From IMG/VR virus record IMGVR_UViG_3300008448_000130, positions 1 through 50,736 of that record: a DNA stretch of 50,736 bases. The stretch is one strand, 5' to 3'. The stretch comes from a virus. The stretch's first letter is position 1. Every line of letters starts with the position of its first letter. The notes below the pieces were generated by a model, which was not told where the DNA came from, searched no databases, and worked only from the letters and a program-made list of their open reading frames with translations. The translations under genes were made by a program, and so were the position numbers. Of the stretch, positions 1-9,500 are shown piece by piece.

Positions 1-177
1 ATCAACATCGGTTCTACTAAATCGAAGTTCAAGGCTGTGTTCCGAGCAGAGAACCTGAAGATCCTTCAGGGTGATTATGAAGTTGCTATTTGTGTTCGTG
101 GTATTGCCAGCTTCACTGGCGCTTCGGTGAAATATTTTATTGCCACCGAAGAAAAATATAGCAAGTTCCCGAGCTAA
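1..177 (+). CDS. 45: DNA polymerase sliding clamp gp45, C-terminal end (partial)
   Basis: The window opens inside a reading frame that gives 58 residues and stops at 175-177. The ending (GDYEVAICVRGIASFTGASVKYFIA...) has the strand pattern of the T4 gp45 C-terminus (GDYKVLLWAKG...YVVALE). gp45 is the trimeric ring that tethers gp43 polymerase to DNA and also activates late transcription. The clamp-loader genes gp44 and gp62 and regA follow directly, which is the canonical T4 order 45-44-62-regA. The N-terminal part lies outside the window. The call rests on a short match plus synteny. Confidence 0.85.
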   Translation: MNIGSTKSKFKAVFRAENLKILQGDYEVAICVRGIASFTGASVKYFIATEEKYSKFPS

Positions 178-189
178 ATATTGAAACAG

Positions 190-208
190 GTTGGGTTGAA
201 AGCCCAAC
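190..208 (+). other. Hairpin between genes 45 and 44
   Basis: GTTGGG at 190-195 pairs with CCCAAC at 203-208 around a 7-nt loop. No T-run follows, so it is not an ordinary intrinsic terminator. It may be an mRNA stability or processing element separating clamp and clamp-loader messages. The rest of the 123-nt gap shows only a weaker hairpin (CTGG/CCAG near 254-274) and the ribosome-binding region of gene 44. Confidence 0.4.
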
Positions 209-275
209 AGCTGGTGGAATTCGGGGGTGGTGTGCTACATACCAGCGCGCATCTGGCCTGATTTCGCGACCAGCA

Positions 276-303
276 TTTTAATTATGATGAGGTTTTAATT
301 ATG
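276..303 (+). promoter_or_regulatory. Gene 44 translation-initiation region, candidate RegA operator
   Basis: The start region TGATGAGGTTTTAATTATG is nearly repeated in front of the gene at 2478 (TGATGAGGTTTTTATAATG). T4 RegA represses gene 44 and other early genes by binding AU-rich initiation regions, and regA is encoded 1.5 kb downstream here. The upstream ATG in this motif would encode only Met-Met-Arg-Phe-stop. Operator function is inference. Confidence 0.35.
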
Positions 304-1239
304 TCAAAAGATTATCTTTTTGTTGAGAAATATCGTCCCCGCAAGGTTGCTGATTGTATCCTTCCCGAAAAACTTAAATCAGTTTTCCAGAAGTTCGTAG
401 ACGATAAGCAGATTCCAAATCTTCTTCTTTCTGGATCTTCTGGTACTGGTAAGACTACTATTGCCCGAGCTATGCTTGAAGAGATCGGTTGTGACTATAT
501 TGTCATCAACGGTTCTTTGAACGGTGGTATCGACACTCTAAGAAATGATATCATGAACTTCGCTTCATCCGTATCTCTTACGGGTGGACGCAAGTATGTC
601 ATTCTAGATGAGGCTGACTATCTAACCAACTCAACCCAGCCTGCACTTCGTAACTTTATGGAGGAGTTCTCTAAGAACTGTGGCTTTATTCTTACCTGTA
701 ACTACAAGGATAAGATCATCCAACCTCTACACTCTCGTTGTTCTGTAATTGATTTCAAGATTTCCAAGACAGACAAAGATGTTCTTGCAAAGCTGTTCTT
801 CAAGCGTGTGATGGATATCCTTCAAAAAGAAAAGATCGAAGCAGAAAAGAATGCCGTAGCTGGTGTTATCGTCAAGTTCTTTCCAGACTGGCGTCGTGTT
901 CTTAACGAGATCCAAACATATTCTGCTACTGGTAAAATCGACTCTGGCATCCTTGCTAATCTTCAAGACGTAAGTCTAGGTCAGCTTGTTGGTTTCCTCA
1001 AAGCCAAAAACTTCACCTCGATGAGGAAGTGGGTCGGTGAATCAGACTTTGATGCGGTTTCCCTGTTCAGGGCTTTCTATGACAAGGCTGAGAATTATCT
1101 GACCAAAGACTCAATTCCTCCTCTTGTTCTTCTTATTTCTAAATATCAATACCAGCATTCATTTGTTGCCAACCCCGATATCAACATCACCGCTTTCTTG
1201 ACTGAAGTTATGATCGAGTGCTCGTTCAAGGAGGAATAG
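301..1239 (+). CDS. 44: Sliding-clamp loader ATPase, large subunit (T4 gp44)
   Basis: A 312-aa AAA+ ATPase that loads the gp45 ring at primer ends using ATP, in complex with gp62. The N-terminus (residues 7-16, VEKYRPRKVA) is typical of RFC/gp44 proteins. Walker A is GSSGTGKT at residues 45-52, Walker B is ILDEAD at 101-106, and the SRC arginine-finger motif is at 145-147. Length agrees with the family (about 310-320 aa). The start follows GATGAGG, which matches the start motif used at 2478. It lies between the clamp and the gp62/regA genes. Its stop is 1 nt before the next ATG, and the AAGGAGGAA ribosome-binding site of the next gene sits inside its own end, so translation is probably coupled. 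Confidence 0.95.
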   Translation: MSKDYLFVEKYRPRKVADCILPEKLKSVFQKFVDDKQIPNLLLSGSSGTGKTTIARAMLEEIGCDYIVINGSLNGGIDTLRNDIMNFASSVSLTGGRKYVILDEADYLTNSTQPALRNFMEEFSKNCGFILTCNYKDKIIQPLHSRCSVIDFKISKTDKDVLAKLFFKRVMDILQKEKIEAEKNAVAGVIVKFFPDWRRVLNEIQTYSATGKIDSGILANLQDVSLGQLVGFLKAKNFTSMRKWVGESDFDAVSLFRAFYDKAENYLTKDSIPPLVLLISKYQYQHSFVANPDINITAFLTEVMIECSFKEE

Positions 1240-1240
1240 T

Positions 1241-1432
1241 ATGAACCTCCTTGATGCATTTAGAAAGTGCTCTATCTGTAGAAAGAAAAGAAAGAAAGAT
1301 TGTGCACAAGTCGTCATTGAGGCTGTTGATGGAAACAAGACCATCAAGATCTGTGACGAATGTGAGAAGATCTTGATTCTGTCAGATAAAGCCGCACATA
1401 GAAAGGCTGATGAAGATGTCGAACAAATCTAA
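1241..1432 (+). CDS. Small CxxC...CxxC zinc-ribbon-like protein
   Basis: A 63-aa protein with paired cysteines C10-x2-C13 and C38-x2-C41 separated by a basic, beta-rich stretch. This is the layout of a small zinc ribbon. It starts 1 nt after gene 44 with a strong AGGAGG site and overlaps the start of gp62, so it belongs to the clamp-loader operon. T4 has no such gene between 44 and 62, so this is an insertion relative to T4. A zinc-binding accessory role in replication or transcription is possible but not shown. Confidence 0.75.
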   Translation: MNLLDAFRKCSICRKKRKKDCAQVVIEAVDGNKTIKICDECEKILILSDKAAHRKADEDVEQI

Positions 1433-1805
1433 TCCCTGGGATTTCGTAAACAGTATTACATATACAAAGACCAACATGATGGCGGAAGATCCATCATGCG
1501 AGAAATCTTATCTTCCATTCATCGTCAATACAGGTCTGTCTTATTTTCCAGACACAATCGAGTATGCCAACCAGATGAACATGAACGGTCATCTGGATAA
1601 TAAACTTCAATATTCTTATCTAATAAATATTATCAGACCCAAGAAACGTTTTAGTAAATGGGCCAAGAAAGTTGACGATGAGAGTATTGATGCCGTAATG
1701 AAATATTTTGGATACAACCGAAATAAAGCAAAAGACGCTATCAGAATTTTATCGCCAGAACAAATTGAAGAGATAAAAGAAAAGAACAATGGCGGTGGAG
1801 TTTAA
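1416..1805 (+). CDS. 62: Clamp loader small subunit (T4 gp62-like)
   Basis: About 129 aa. The central segment (YLPFIVNTGLSYFPD... YANQMN... YSYLINIIRP-KKRFSKWAK) lines up with T4 gp62 (YSKFMVENALSQFPE...YAMN...FNYLMAAVP-RGKRYGKWAK). gp62 is the non-ATPase partner of gp44 in the 4:1 clamp loader. T4 gp62 is 187 aa; the shorter form here lacks most of the T4 C-terminal half, as I recall for cyanophage-type relatives. ATG codons exist at 1410 and 1416; GAAAGG at 1401-1406 is better spaced for 1416. It overlaps the zinc-ribbon gene by 17 nt. RegA follows after 5 nt. Confidence 0.85.
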   Translation: MSNKSNPWDFVNSITYTKTNMMAEDPSCEKSYLPFIVNTGLSYFPDTIEYANQMNMNGHLDNKLQYSYLINIIRPKKRFSKWAKKVDDESIDAVMKYFGYNRNKAKDAIRILSPEQIEEIKEKNNGGGV

Positions 1806-1810
1806 ATGAT

Positions 1811-2200
1811 ATGCTTGATGATCTACTGGAAATAACATTACAGAGTCCAGATGACTTTTTAAAAGTAAAAGAAACGCTAACAAGAATTGGCGTCCCCTCG
1901 ACCAAGATCAAGACACTTTATCAATCTTGTCACATTCTTCATAAAAGAGGAAAATATTATATCGTCCACTTTAAAGAACTCTTCCGAATGGACGGCAAGA
2001 AGACTGATATTGATGAAAATGATATTAGACGAAGAAATGCAATCGCCCTTCTCCTTGAAGATTGGAATTTGTTAAAAATTCTTAATAAAGAAAAGGCTGA
2101 AGCTTTTTGTGTTTCTTTGAATCAAATCAAGGTTTTACCTTTCAAAGACAAAGAAACCTGGACTCTTTCTCCCAAATATAACATCGGGAAAAAGAAATAG
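1811..2200 (+). CDS. regA: RegA translational repressor
   Basis: A 129-aa protein with extended identity to T4 RegA (122 aa), including DDFLKVKETLTRIG, LYQSCHILHKRGKYYIVHFKE and the C-terminal PKYNIG. RegA binds translation-initiation regions of early phage mRNAs, including gene 44, and blocks ribosome loading. It lies immediately after gp62 as in T4. An overlapping out-of-frame ATG at 1806 is not used. GGTGGAG just upstream serves as the ribosome-binding site. A near-identical initiation motif at genes 44 and 2478 may be its local target. Confidence 0.95.
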   Translation: MLDDLLEITLQSPDDFLKVKETLTRIGVPSTKIKTLYQSCHILHKRGKYYIVHFKELFRMDGKKTDIDENDIRRRNAIALLLEDWNLLKILNKEKAEAFCVSLNQIKVLPFKDKETWTLSPKYNIGKKK

Positions 2201-2209
2201 CAAAACTGC

Positions 2210-2238
2210 TTGACGTTTTTGCTGATTTGTAGGATAAT
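2210..2238 (+). promoter_or_regulatory. Sigma70-type promoter
   Basis: TTGACG at 2210-2215, 17-bp spacer, GATAAT at 2233-2238. It starts 10 nt after regA and would drive the small genes at 2267 and 2478 and tRNA-Arg. It also argues against the longer frame-extended start at 2210 for the next gene, because that start would lie in the promoter. Confidence 0.7.
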
Positions 2239-2266
2239 GAACTTGTTGATTGAAACGAGGCCAGAT

Positions 2267-2464
2267 ATGGATATGTATGTTTACCGATTTGCCCGTCTTG
2301 AAGACGGGATTAACGCAGTAGAAAAGCAGGCATACGAGCTCGAGATGCGTCGCCATAATGATGGAACGCTTTCTCCCGAAGAACTTGATTGGCTGGATTG
2401 GGCGAATACCATTTTCCAGGCCAATAGTGTCGCGATGAAATGCACAAAATTGGTGACTTCATGA
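2267..2464 (+). CDS. Hypothetical small acidic protein
   Basis: A 65-aa protein (MDMYVYRFARLEDGINAVEKQAYELEMRR...), start chosen at 2267 because GAAACGAGG precedes it and the promoter occupies the upstream part of the frame. It is predicted mostly helical and has a conserved-looking SPEELDWLDWAN segment. No family recognised. It shares the promoter at 2210 with the next gene and ends 13 nt before it, so both are probably early-expressed. Confidence 0.65.
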   Translation: MDMYVYRFARLEDGINAVEKQAYELEMRRHNDGTLSPEELDWLDWANTIFQANSVAMKCTKLVTS

Positions 2465-2477
2465 TGAGGTTTTTATA

Positions 2478-2795
2478 ATGTCACAAGAACTTTCTTGCAA
2501 AACTCCCCAAGGCGAAAAACAGATAGCAGTTCGTTTCTTTGGTGGGTATGACCGTGGAATGGGCGTACAGATGTGTGTCAAGATTGTAGAGTTGCTTGAC
2601 CTACTGAATTATCCAGCCCACGTTGAGGGTATGATGGATCCTGAAAAAACTGTCGGCGATGTTATTAAAGAATGGCTGGCAAACGGTTTTGAAGAACAGT
2701 CATACAATCTTGACCCAAAATGTTTTATCAAATCTCGAGCAATAAACGATTTCAAGGCATCCTTCGATCGTTTAGTTCGTATCATTGAACAATAA
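2478..2795 (+). CDS. Hypothetical protein with gene 44-like start region
   Basis: A 105-aa soluble protein with no recognised family. The start follows TGATGAGGTTTTTATA, almost the same initiation region as gene 44, which makes it a candidate for common translational control by RegA. It is the last protein gene before tRNA-Arg. No membrane segments or metal motifs are visible. Confidence 0.7.
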   Translation: MSQELSCKTPQGEKQIAVRFFGGYDRGMGVQMCVKIVELLDLLNYPAHVEGMMDPEKTVGDVIKEWLANGFEEQSYNLDPKCFIKSRAINDFKASFDRLVRIIEQ

Positions 2796-2805
2796 TTAGT
2801 TCTAT

Positions 2806-2882
2806 GACTCCGTAGCTCAGCTGGATAGAGCAACTGCCTTCTAAGCAGTAGGTCACAGGTTCGAATCCTGTCGGGGTCGCCA
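2806..2882 (+). tRNA. tRNA-Arg (anticodon TCT)
   Basis: Acceptor GACTCCG pairs with CGGGGTC (2872-2878), the D arm has GCTCAGCTGG, anticodon stem ACTGC/GCAGT encloses CTTCTAA (anticodon TCT), the T arm has GGTTCGAATCC, and CCA is encoded at 2880-2882. tRNA-Arg(TCT) reads AGA/AGG, common in this phage and often rarer in GC-richer hosts. It is probably co-transcribed from the promoter at 2210. Confidence 0.95.
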
Positions 2883-2898
2883 ATAATTCGCTTTCGAT

Positions 2899-2922
2899 GG
2901 CCGTCGGGGAAACTCGGCGGCC
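2899..2922. terminator. GC-rich hairpin between convergent units
   Basis: GGCCG at 2899-2903 pairs with CGGCC at 2918-2922, with an inner CG..G/C..CG extension around AAA. It separates the rightward regA/tRNA unit from the leftward fibre unit that ends at 2937. No long T-run exists on either side, so termination is plausible but not certain. Confidence 0.45.
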
Positions 2923-2936
2923 AAAGTCGTTTCTGT

Positions 2937-3512
2937 TTATGTGTAGTAGAATTCAATTTCCCCACGAGCACCTGAGTTGCCGGCACTACCGCCATCTCCT
3001 GGAGGGTATCCGCCATTGGGTGCGAGACCACCTGCAGCGTTAAAAGTACCAGAAAAGTCATCTTCACCTGGATTACCGTTTGTATTTACGGAGTTTCCTC
3101 CAGTTGCAGTACCTCCACTACCCCCAGCAGCTCCAGGACCTGTGTCACCATTTCCACCAGAACCAAAGCCTGCAGTAATAGATGTGATTGATAATGTACC
3201 ACTTGTGACTGTTGAGTTTCCGCCAATACCACCATTACCACCACCTGTTCCTGCTGCTCCACCAGCACCAACAGAGTAACTTAAAGTTTGTCCGCTTGAG
3301 CAAGAATAATTGCTTTCAACATAAGCTCCTGAGCCACCACCACCAGCCCAACTATTAAGTAGGCCACCACCGCCTCCGCCGCCTCCCCACGCGCGTATAC
3401 GAACATTTGTTGCTCCTGTTGGAACAGTTTCAGTTCCAGAGCCAGAAGTGCGTGTACTGGTAGTTGGAGTATACGTTGCCTTTCTAATTGAAGCAAAAAA
3501 CGCATTAAGCAT
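2937..3512 (-). CDS. Glycine-rich tail-fibre tip adhesin (gp38-like)
   Basis: A 191-aa protein whose ATG overlaps the stop codon of the giant fibre gene (TAATG on the minus strand). After a short N-terminal segment it contains a beta-rich stretch and then repeated polyglycine runs (eight consecutive Gly, GGGG, GGGNGG, GGSGG, GGGY). T2/S16-type gp38 adhesins cap the distal long tail fibre and carry such glycine motifs in polyglycine helices that display host-binding loops. They are encoded directly after gene 37. Gene order and composition fit, so it is likely a receptor-binding tip. Other glycine-rich tail proteins exist, so the exact family is inferred. Confidence 0.65.
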   Translation of the reverse strand: MLNAFFASIRKATYTPTTSTRTSGSGTETVPTGATNVRIRAWGGGGGGGGLLNSWAGGGGSGAYVESNYSCSSGQTLSYSVGAGGAAGTGGGNGGIGGNSTVTSGTLSITSITAGFGSGGNGDTGPGAAGGSGGTATGGNSVNTNGNPGEDDFSGTFNAAGGLAPNGGYPPGDGGSAGNSGARGEIEFYYT

Positions 3513-6500
3513 TAGGTAAATGCTCCTGTTAAGATAACTACTGATGCTGTTCGCCAATGCGCACCACCAATTTGGTTAGCTGCAAGTGTTGCTGACGCAA
3601 CGTCAACACCATTAACATACATAGCGATACCAGAACCACGAGTAAAAGTTCTGGCAGAAGTTCCTGGATCGAATACCGTTTTATCTCCAGCAGTAAACAC
3701 AGAGTTTGGTAGGGTTACGTTACCATTTAATTCTACGCTGATGTTTGCATGAGATGCTGTCAGAGTTCCATTTACTCCTGTCGTAAGTGTTACGCGAGCA
3801 GTAAAAGCTGTTAAACTTAAACTGCCTGCGTGCCAAACTAAGTTGCCGTTTGAATACACGTTGGCAGCAAGAAGATCTCTTCGGTTAACTGTGATGTCAG
3901 TCTGACCGCCAAGAACAAATTGGCCTGAAGCGTTCATATAGATGCGCGCAGCAGCAATATTTCCCCAATGAAAATTTATTCCTGGAGCATAAATAGCAGT
4001 AGACTGGGTGTTTGAGACTAGAGCATTCTCTCGAATTTCTAATCCACCAAAAACATCGTTGGAGGAACTAGCACGGGCAATACCATAGTCGCCTTGACGA
4101 ATCGTATTCACACGCCAGAAAGAGCTTTCATTATAATCGTCCAGCAAATCTGCATTTAAACCAGATGCTGGACCATCGTTACCGCTGTTCCATACAGTAC
4201 CAGCAGTATGAACACCATTTACTTTGAGTTGTATTCCATTATTGAAATAGAAAACATCATTATCACCATTTCTTAGGCATATTAAGACCCAATCATGAGG
4301 AATATCCACATCTGCTGTAAAACCTACGACTCTAAAGTTGGCAGCAAGTGATGTATTGTTTGATCCTATAGGTAGAATATAATATAGAGCTTGCCAAGCG
4401 GCCAATGGAATGCCTGCCGCATCGGCTGTAACACTTGCAGCCCCACCGACACCTGTAATGCTGCCAGAAGTTGGACAATTAATATCAAAGTAACCACTAG
4501 TACTTGCGCTTGTTCCTCTTCCTGAAGAAATTACAATAAATCTAGAACCCCACAATACAGATCCTAAAGAGTTTACTGTTATGGTACCACCACCAGTTAT
4601 AGAACGGTTGGCCCTGTTGCCATATGCAAGTTTCAAATGGTTATAGCTAGAAAGTAATCCTGCATCAAGAGAAGTTCCATCTCCGTCATTACCAGCATGC
4701 CAGATGGTGTTACCGTTTGTTGTAATAACGCCAGAAGAGTCTACCTTAAAATTGTTTGCTGTACCACCATTAGTTGAGACTATGAAATCTCCAGCGTTAT
4801 TTACTGTAATGCGTGCTCTTTCTGCGGTAGCATTGTCATTTCCGAAGAACATGTAAGCTGGGTTTGTACCAGATCCTCTAGCATAGAATGAGCCATATCC
4901 ATTTGTGCCCCGAGAAGTTACAATAGAGCTGGTTGGTGTTGTAAATCTATGTTCATTTTCTGTAAGTCCCAGCGTTAGTGGAGCATAACTTACGTTGTTA
5001 GCATATGCATCGAAAATCATGCTGCTGTCTAATGAACCTGCTGTTGGATCAACAATCGTGGTATATACTCTTCCGTAAGGAATTGTTGTTGTGCCGCTGT
5101 CTTTACCTAAGAATCTAAGTTCCCCAACAACATCATTTACAGCAGGCGTCGTAGAGTTGCGGAAAATGTCAATACCATGTGCTGTAGCATCACCATTAGA
5201 TGATGTGACGCTTAGAAGAGTACCAATTCCAGTAGTTGAAATTGTTGTGGGAGTAGTAATACTAATAGCCCCAGTGTTTCTTGTAATAGCAAATGGCTGG
5301 TCTATAAATGTTCCAGCGTCGTCGAATCGCTGAATGCTGAAGTTTGAACCTGCATTTGAACCAGATTCGGCAGCGTTGCTAACAAGAAGAGACCATCTTA
5401 TTGTGCTGCCAGATGTATTGCTAGTGAAGAAATTAACTCTTCTGTCTTGGCCAGCATTTGATGTGAGTCGTAATGCTGGTACGAAATCTACAGCCCCACC
5501 AATTATAAGAGTAGTAGCTGCTCCAGATGCCAGAAACGTTTGTGTTCCTGTCCAAGTTGCTGCTCCTGTAAACGTTCCTTGCACCGCCCCACCATCATAT
5601 ATCTTGTTAGTAAAAGTATGAGATGATGATATCGTTGGAATAGTAACGCTGTTGTGGGTCAATCCGCCTGAGGCGATGAGATCCATAGTATTCGCGCCAC
5701 TCTGCTGAATTCTAATATCAAAATCATCTCCGGACGCATTTTTAAAGTCAATAAAAGCAAAACCAGCTGATCGGAAAATTTCAATATTACCGTCGGTGCC
5801 TAATGTAATTGTGTTAGTCGTACCTGCTGTTAAACCAGCTGAAAATGCTGGAGTACCGCTGTACGTAGGAGTACCTGATATTGTTCCGCTGAGTGCAGGA
5901 GAGGGGATTACAGCTCCAGAACTGAGAGTAACAACGCCAAATCCTGTGATTGAAATAGCATCAGTAAGAGTTCCCCCAGATCCTGTTCGAAGAATTAATC
6001 CAGTATTGTTAGTACCATCATTGCGTGAAGCAATTTGAGCGAAACGATCGACCGAGGCAGATGCATTGAACTGCAAAACAGTTTCAGTGTTGTTGGCGCT
6101 GAATGCGTTCCGCAAAATCAGAGGTGTCGTGGCAACACCACTACTTGAGTTGTTGGCAATTGTTTGTCCACTCAACAAAGGCGTAGTAATGGTTGGTGAT
6201 GTTGAGAAAACAAGGTTGGTTGAAGTTGTTCCAGTAGCACCAGCAGCAGTGTAGCCAGTGATGTTATTGAAAGCAGCAATGCCAGCAGAAGTAGCGTTTG
6301 TGCCTCCTTTAGAAACAGGTAGAGCAGAAGTCAATAGAGAAGCGAAGTTAGCACCAGATGGAGTCGCGACAAAGGTATCGAATCCAGATGCTCTTGTCAC
6401 GGTCGCCCATGAATCTAGATCAGCGTCCCATGCTTGTACGTTTGTACCGATTACCATATTTCCAGAAGTCCAGATTGTATTACCGTTGTATGTGAACGTA

Positions 6501-9500
6501 CCATCGGCGTTTATTCTTAAATATCTGTAAGAACCAGCAGTGCTCATTGACCCGAGATATAAATCAGACGCGACCCAGTTGGTTCCACGAGTGCCTTGTG
6601 CTTGGGCAAATATGGTAGCAGCCGTACCATCAGCCGTTGACGAACCATGACCATACCACAGAATCGTACCGATATAATCTGAAGCTGAAACTAAAGTATC
6701 TGCAGGGGTCTTGCGAAAAATAACGTACCCAGCATTGGCGTCATCATTAGTGTTTTTAACACTTATCTGTGGTAGGAATGAAGTAGCCGATAATAAGTTT
6801 ACGCCGCCAAAAGTAGGAGTGGATGTTGTCTTGACAGCTTGATTTAGATAATCGGCAAACTGGTTGTTGTCCCAAAGGTCAGCATCTAGACCTGTTCCAG
6901 TTCCCATATTTCCTTGATGCCAAATTGCATTACCGTTGTATGTGAAAGTAGAAGCACCAGTTATTACGAGACGAGGCGAACCACTAAGCAAAAAGCGGTA
7001 TCCTGTGACGTTGTAGTCAAAGTCAATCTGGTTTCCTAGGTTCGCGATAGTGAGCAGCGACGGTGAAGCGCCAGTGCGTTCTATAGAGATATGAGTAGCA
7101 GGTCCACTGGCAGTTGTCTTAATGCCAGCATTATAAGTTTGTAGTAGCTGCCATGTGTTTACTGTAGCTAAGCTTCCATAAATCGTGTTAATGTTTGTGC
7201 CATCATCGAAGTAGTTGACAGCGTTGATGGTGTTGTTACCAGTAGCAGCAAGACCACTCGCCCGCAACGAACCATCGTGGTCCATTACCCATCTTTCAGC
7301 TAGTCCCGTTGTTCCGTTTGTAGTAACGGAGAAACTAAACTTCGTTCCCTGAGCCGCGTCGGTCCAATCCTCTGCTGCTAGCCAAGACTGGGTTATTCTT
7401 CCTGTTGAAGAGTAAGATCCTGACCCGTAACCAAATCCGATAATGTTACCGATAGTATCATTGTTGGCAACTGCAGTTTTGCTTGCGTTAGTTCCGTTTG
7501 CTCTACGGAAAGTAATATTTCCTGCACCACCAAATGTATCTATTGTAATTCTGGCTGCGTTAGAGTCAGATTGAACAATGTGAATTGCTGTATTTGTTGG
7601 AGGTGTTGGTGCTGCGACAGCATTTCTATTATATGTAATTGCGCTTCCACCAAAAAAGTTTATGTTTCCGATAGCTGCGCCTGAGCGAGTTACGGTTAGA
7701 AACGAATTAAACGTAGATGCAGCATCATTATAAGCATAGAAACCAAGTGCATCTAAGCTCGCATCAATACGCCACTTACCTACATCAGCGGCAGCATTGC
7801 TATCAATAATGTCGATAAACGGAGCGGCATTGCTAACAGTAATGTTGCCGCTAAAAGTAGCTCCAGAAAGACTTGCATAAATCGTGTTAATATTTGTGCC
7901 ATCATCGAAGTAGTTGACAGCGTTGATAGTACCTGTTCCCTGATCACTGCCTGTTGCACCAGCCATGTATAGACCATTCGCAAGTGTAAATCTTGTACCA
8001 AGCGAGCCTGAAACCCTGGTTAAGAATTGTAAATCTCCACTAGCTGCACCTGCGGTAATGTCTCTCGATACTCCGCGAATTGCGGCTCCAGTAGGAGTTC
8101 CAAGAGAAGCGTCTGTTAAAATAAACGAAAGCTGACCAGTAGCATCGTTTATAGCTGGCGTAGTTGTGATGTGTTGAAGGTTGATTACTGGACCGCTTGC
8201 ACCTTCGTCAGTTCTGTAAAATGTCGCCGCAGTAGCAGCCGTGGTGTTTACTGTAATAGCACCAGTGAAGCCAGCACCAGAAAGACTAGCGTAAATTGTG
8301 TTAATATTTGTGCCGTTGTCAAAATAATCAATAGCATTTACGGTGCCGACACCAGTGAGCGAGCCGCCGTTGTAAATAAACGAGCCATCATTCTCTACGA
8401 TCCAGCGAGCTGCGGCAGCGGTGGACAAGTTGGGCGTGGTTGTGAACGTAATACGAGTTCCTTGCGCGGCGTCGGTCCACGCTTCATCGGCTTGAAACGC
8501 TATACCCGCACGGAGAGTGGCAGAGTAGCCTGTAGTGCCGTAACCGAAGGCCACAATGTTGCCGATAGTTTCATTTAATGCTAGAGCGGTTTTTGACGCA
8601 TTAGTGCCGCTCGCCCGCCTGAGCGCGATTGAGGCAGAACTCCCGAAAGCGTCAATTGTTGCCCTGCTAAGGCCAGCGTCAGCGGCCCCGATATGCAGGG
8701 CGGTTGGCGAGGGCGGAGCGGGAAGCGCGACAGCGTTTTGGTTAATGGTCTGCGCTGCGGTGAAGATATTCGCCAGCGCGAGTGAACCATAGATCGTGTT
8801 GATGTTTACGCCATTGTCAAAATAATCAATAGCGTTGATGGTCGAGACACCTGTAAGAGAGCCACCTTCATAAACAAACGAACCATCGTTCTCGATTGCC
8901 CAACGATTCGTACCAACTATAGAAAGGTTCGATGTAGTTAGAAATTGGATACGTGTACCTTGTGCGGCGTCTGTCCACGTTTCTGCTGCTCTAAAACTAA
9001 TTTGACCTCGGGCTCCAGCTGAATATCCTGTTGCTCCATATCCAAGACCCGCTATAGCACCTATGAAATCCGTAGCAGATAATGCTGTTTTTGAAGCGTT
9101 GGTGCCATTTGCACGTCTAAAGGTTACTACGCCAGCTGCAGCAAAACTATCTACTGTTACACGAGAAGCCAAACCATCAGCCTGGCTGATATGGAGAATC
9201 GTATCAGTAATTGCAGTTGGCACGGCAGCTGAATTACGATTAATTGTTTTAACCTGAGTCCACGTATTTGTCAGTCCAAGTGAACCATAGATCGTGTTGA
9301 TGTTAACGCCGTTGTCAAAGTAATCAACAGCGTTGACTGTCGAGACGCCAGTGAGCGAGCCGCCGTTGTAAATAAACGAACCGTCGTTTTCAACAAGCCA
9401 CCGTGCAGATTGACCTGCTGTTGTGTTGGCGGTAGTTGCTAGAACAATTCTCGTTCCCTGTGCTGTGTTAGACCAGTTTTCAGAAGCTAGTACACTTACA

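Noticed and set aside
2609-3067. Minus-strand frame containing IRTCDLLLRRQLLYPAELRSH
   Set aside because: It is the antisense of tRNA-Arg plus part of the overlapping region; this translation is a well-known annotation artefact.
2977-3279. Plus-strand proline-rich 100-aa frame
   Set aside because: It is the complement of the glycine-rich adhesin (GGN codons read as Pro), without a ribosome-binding site.
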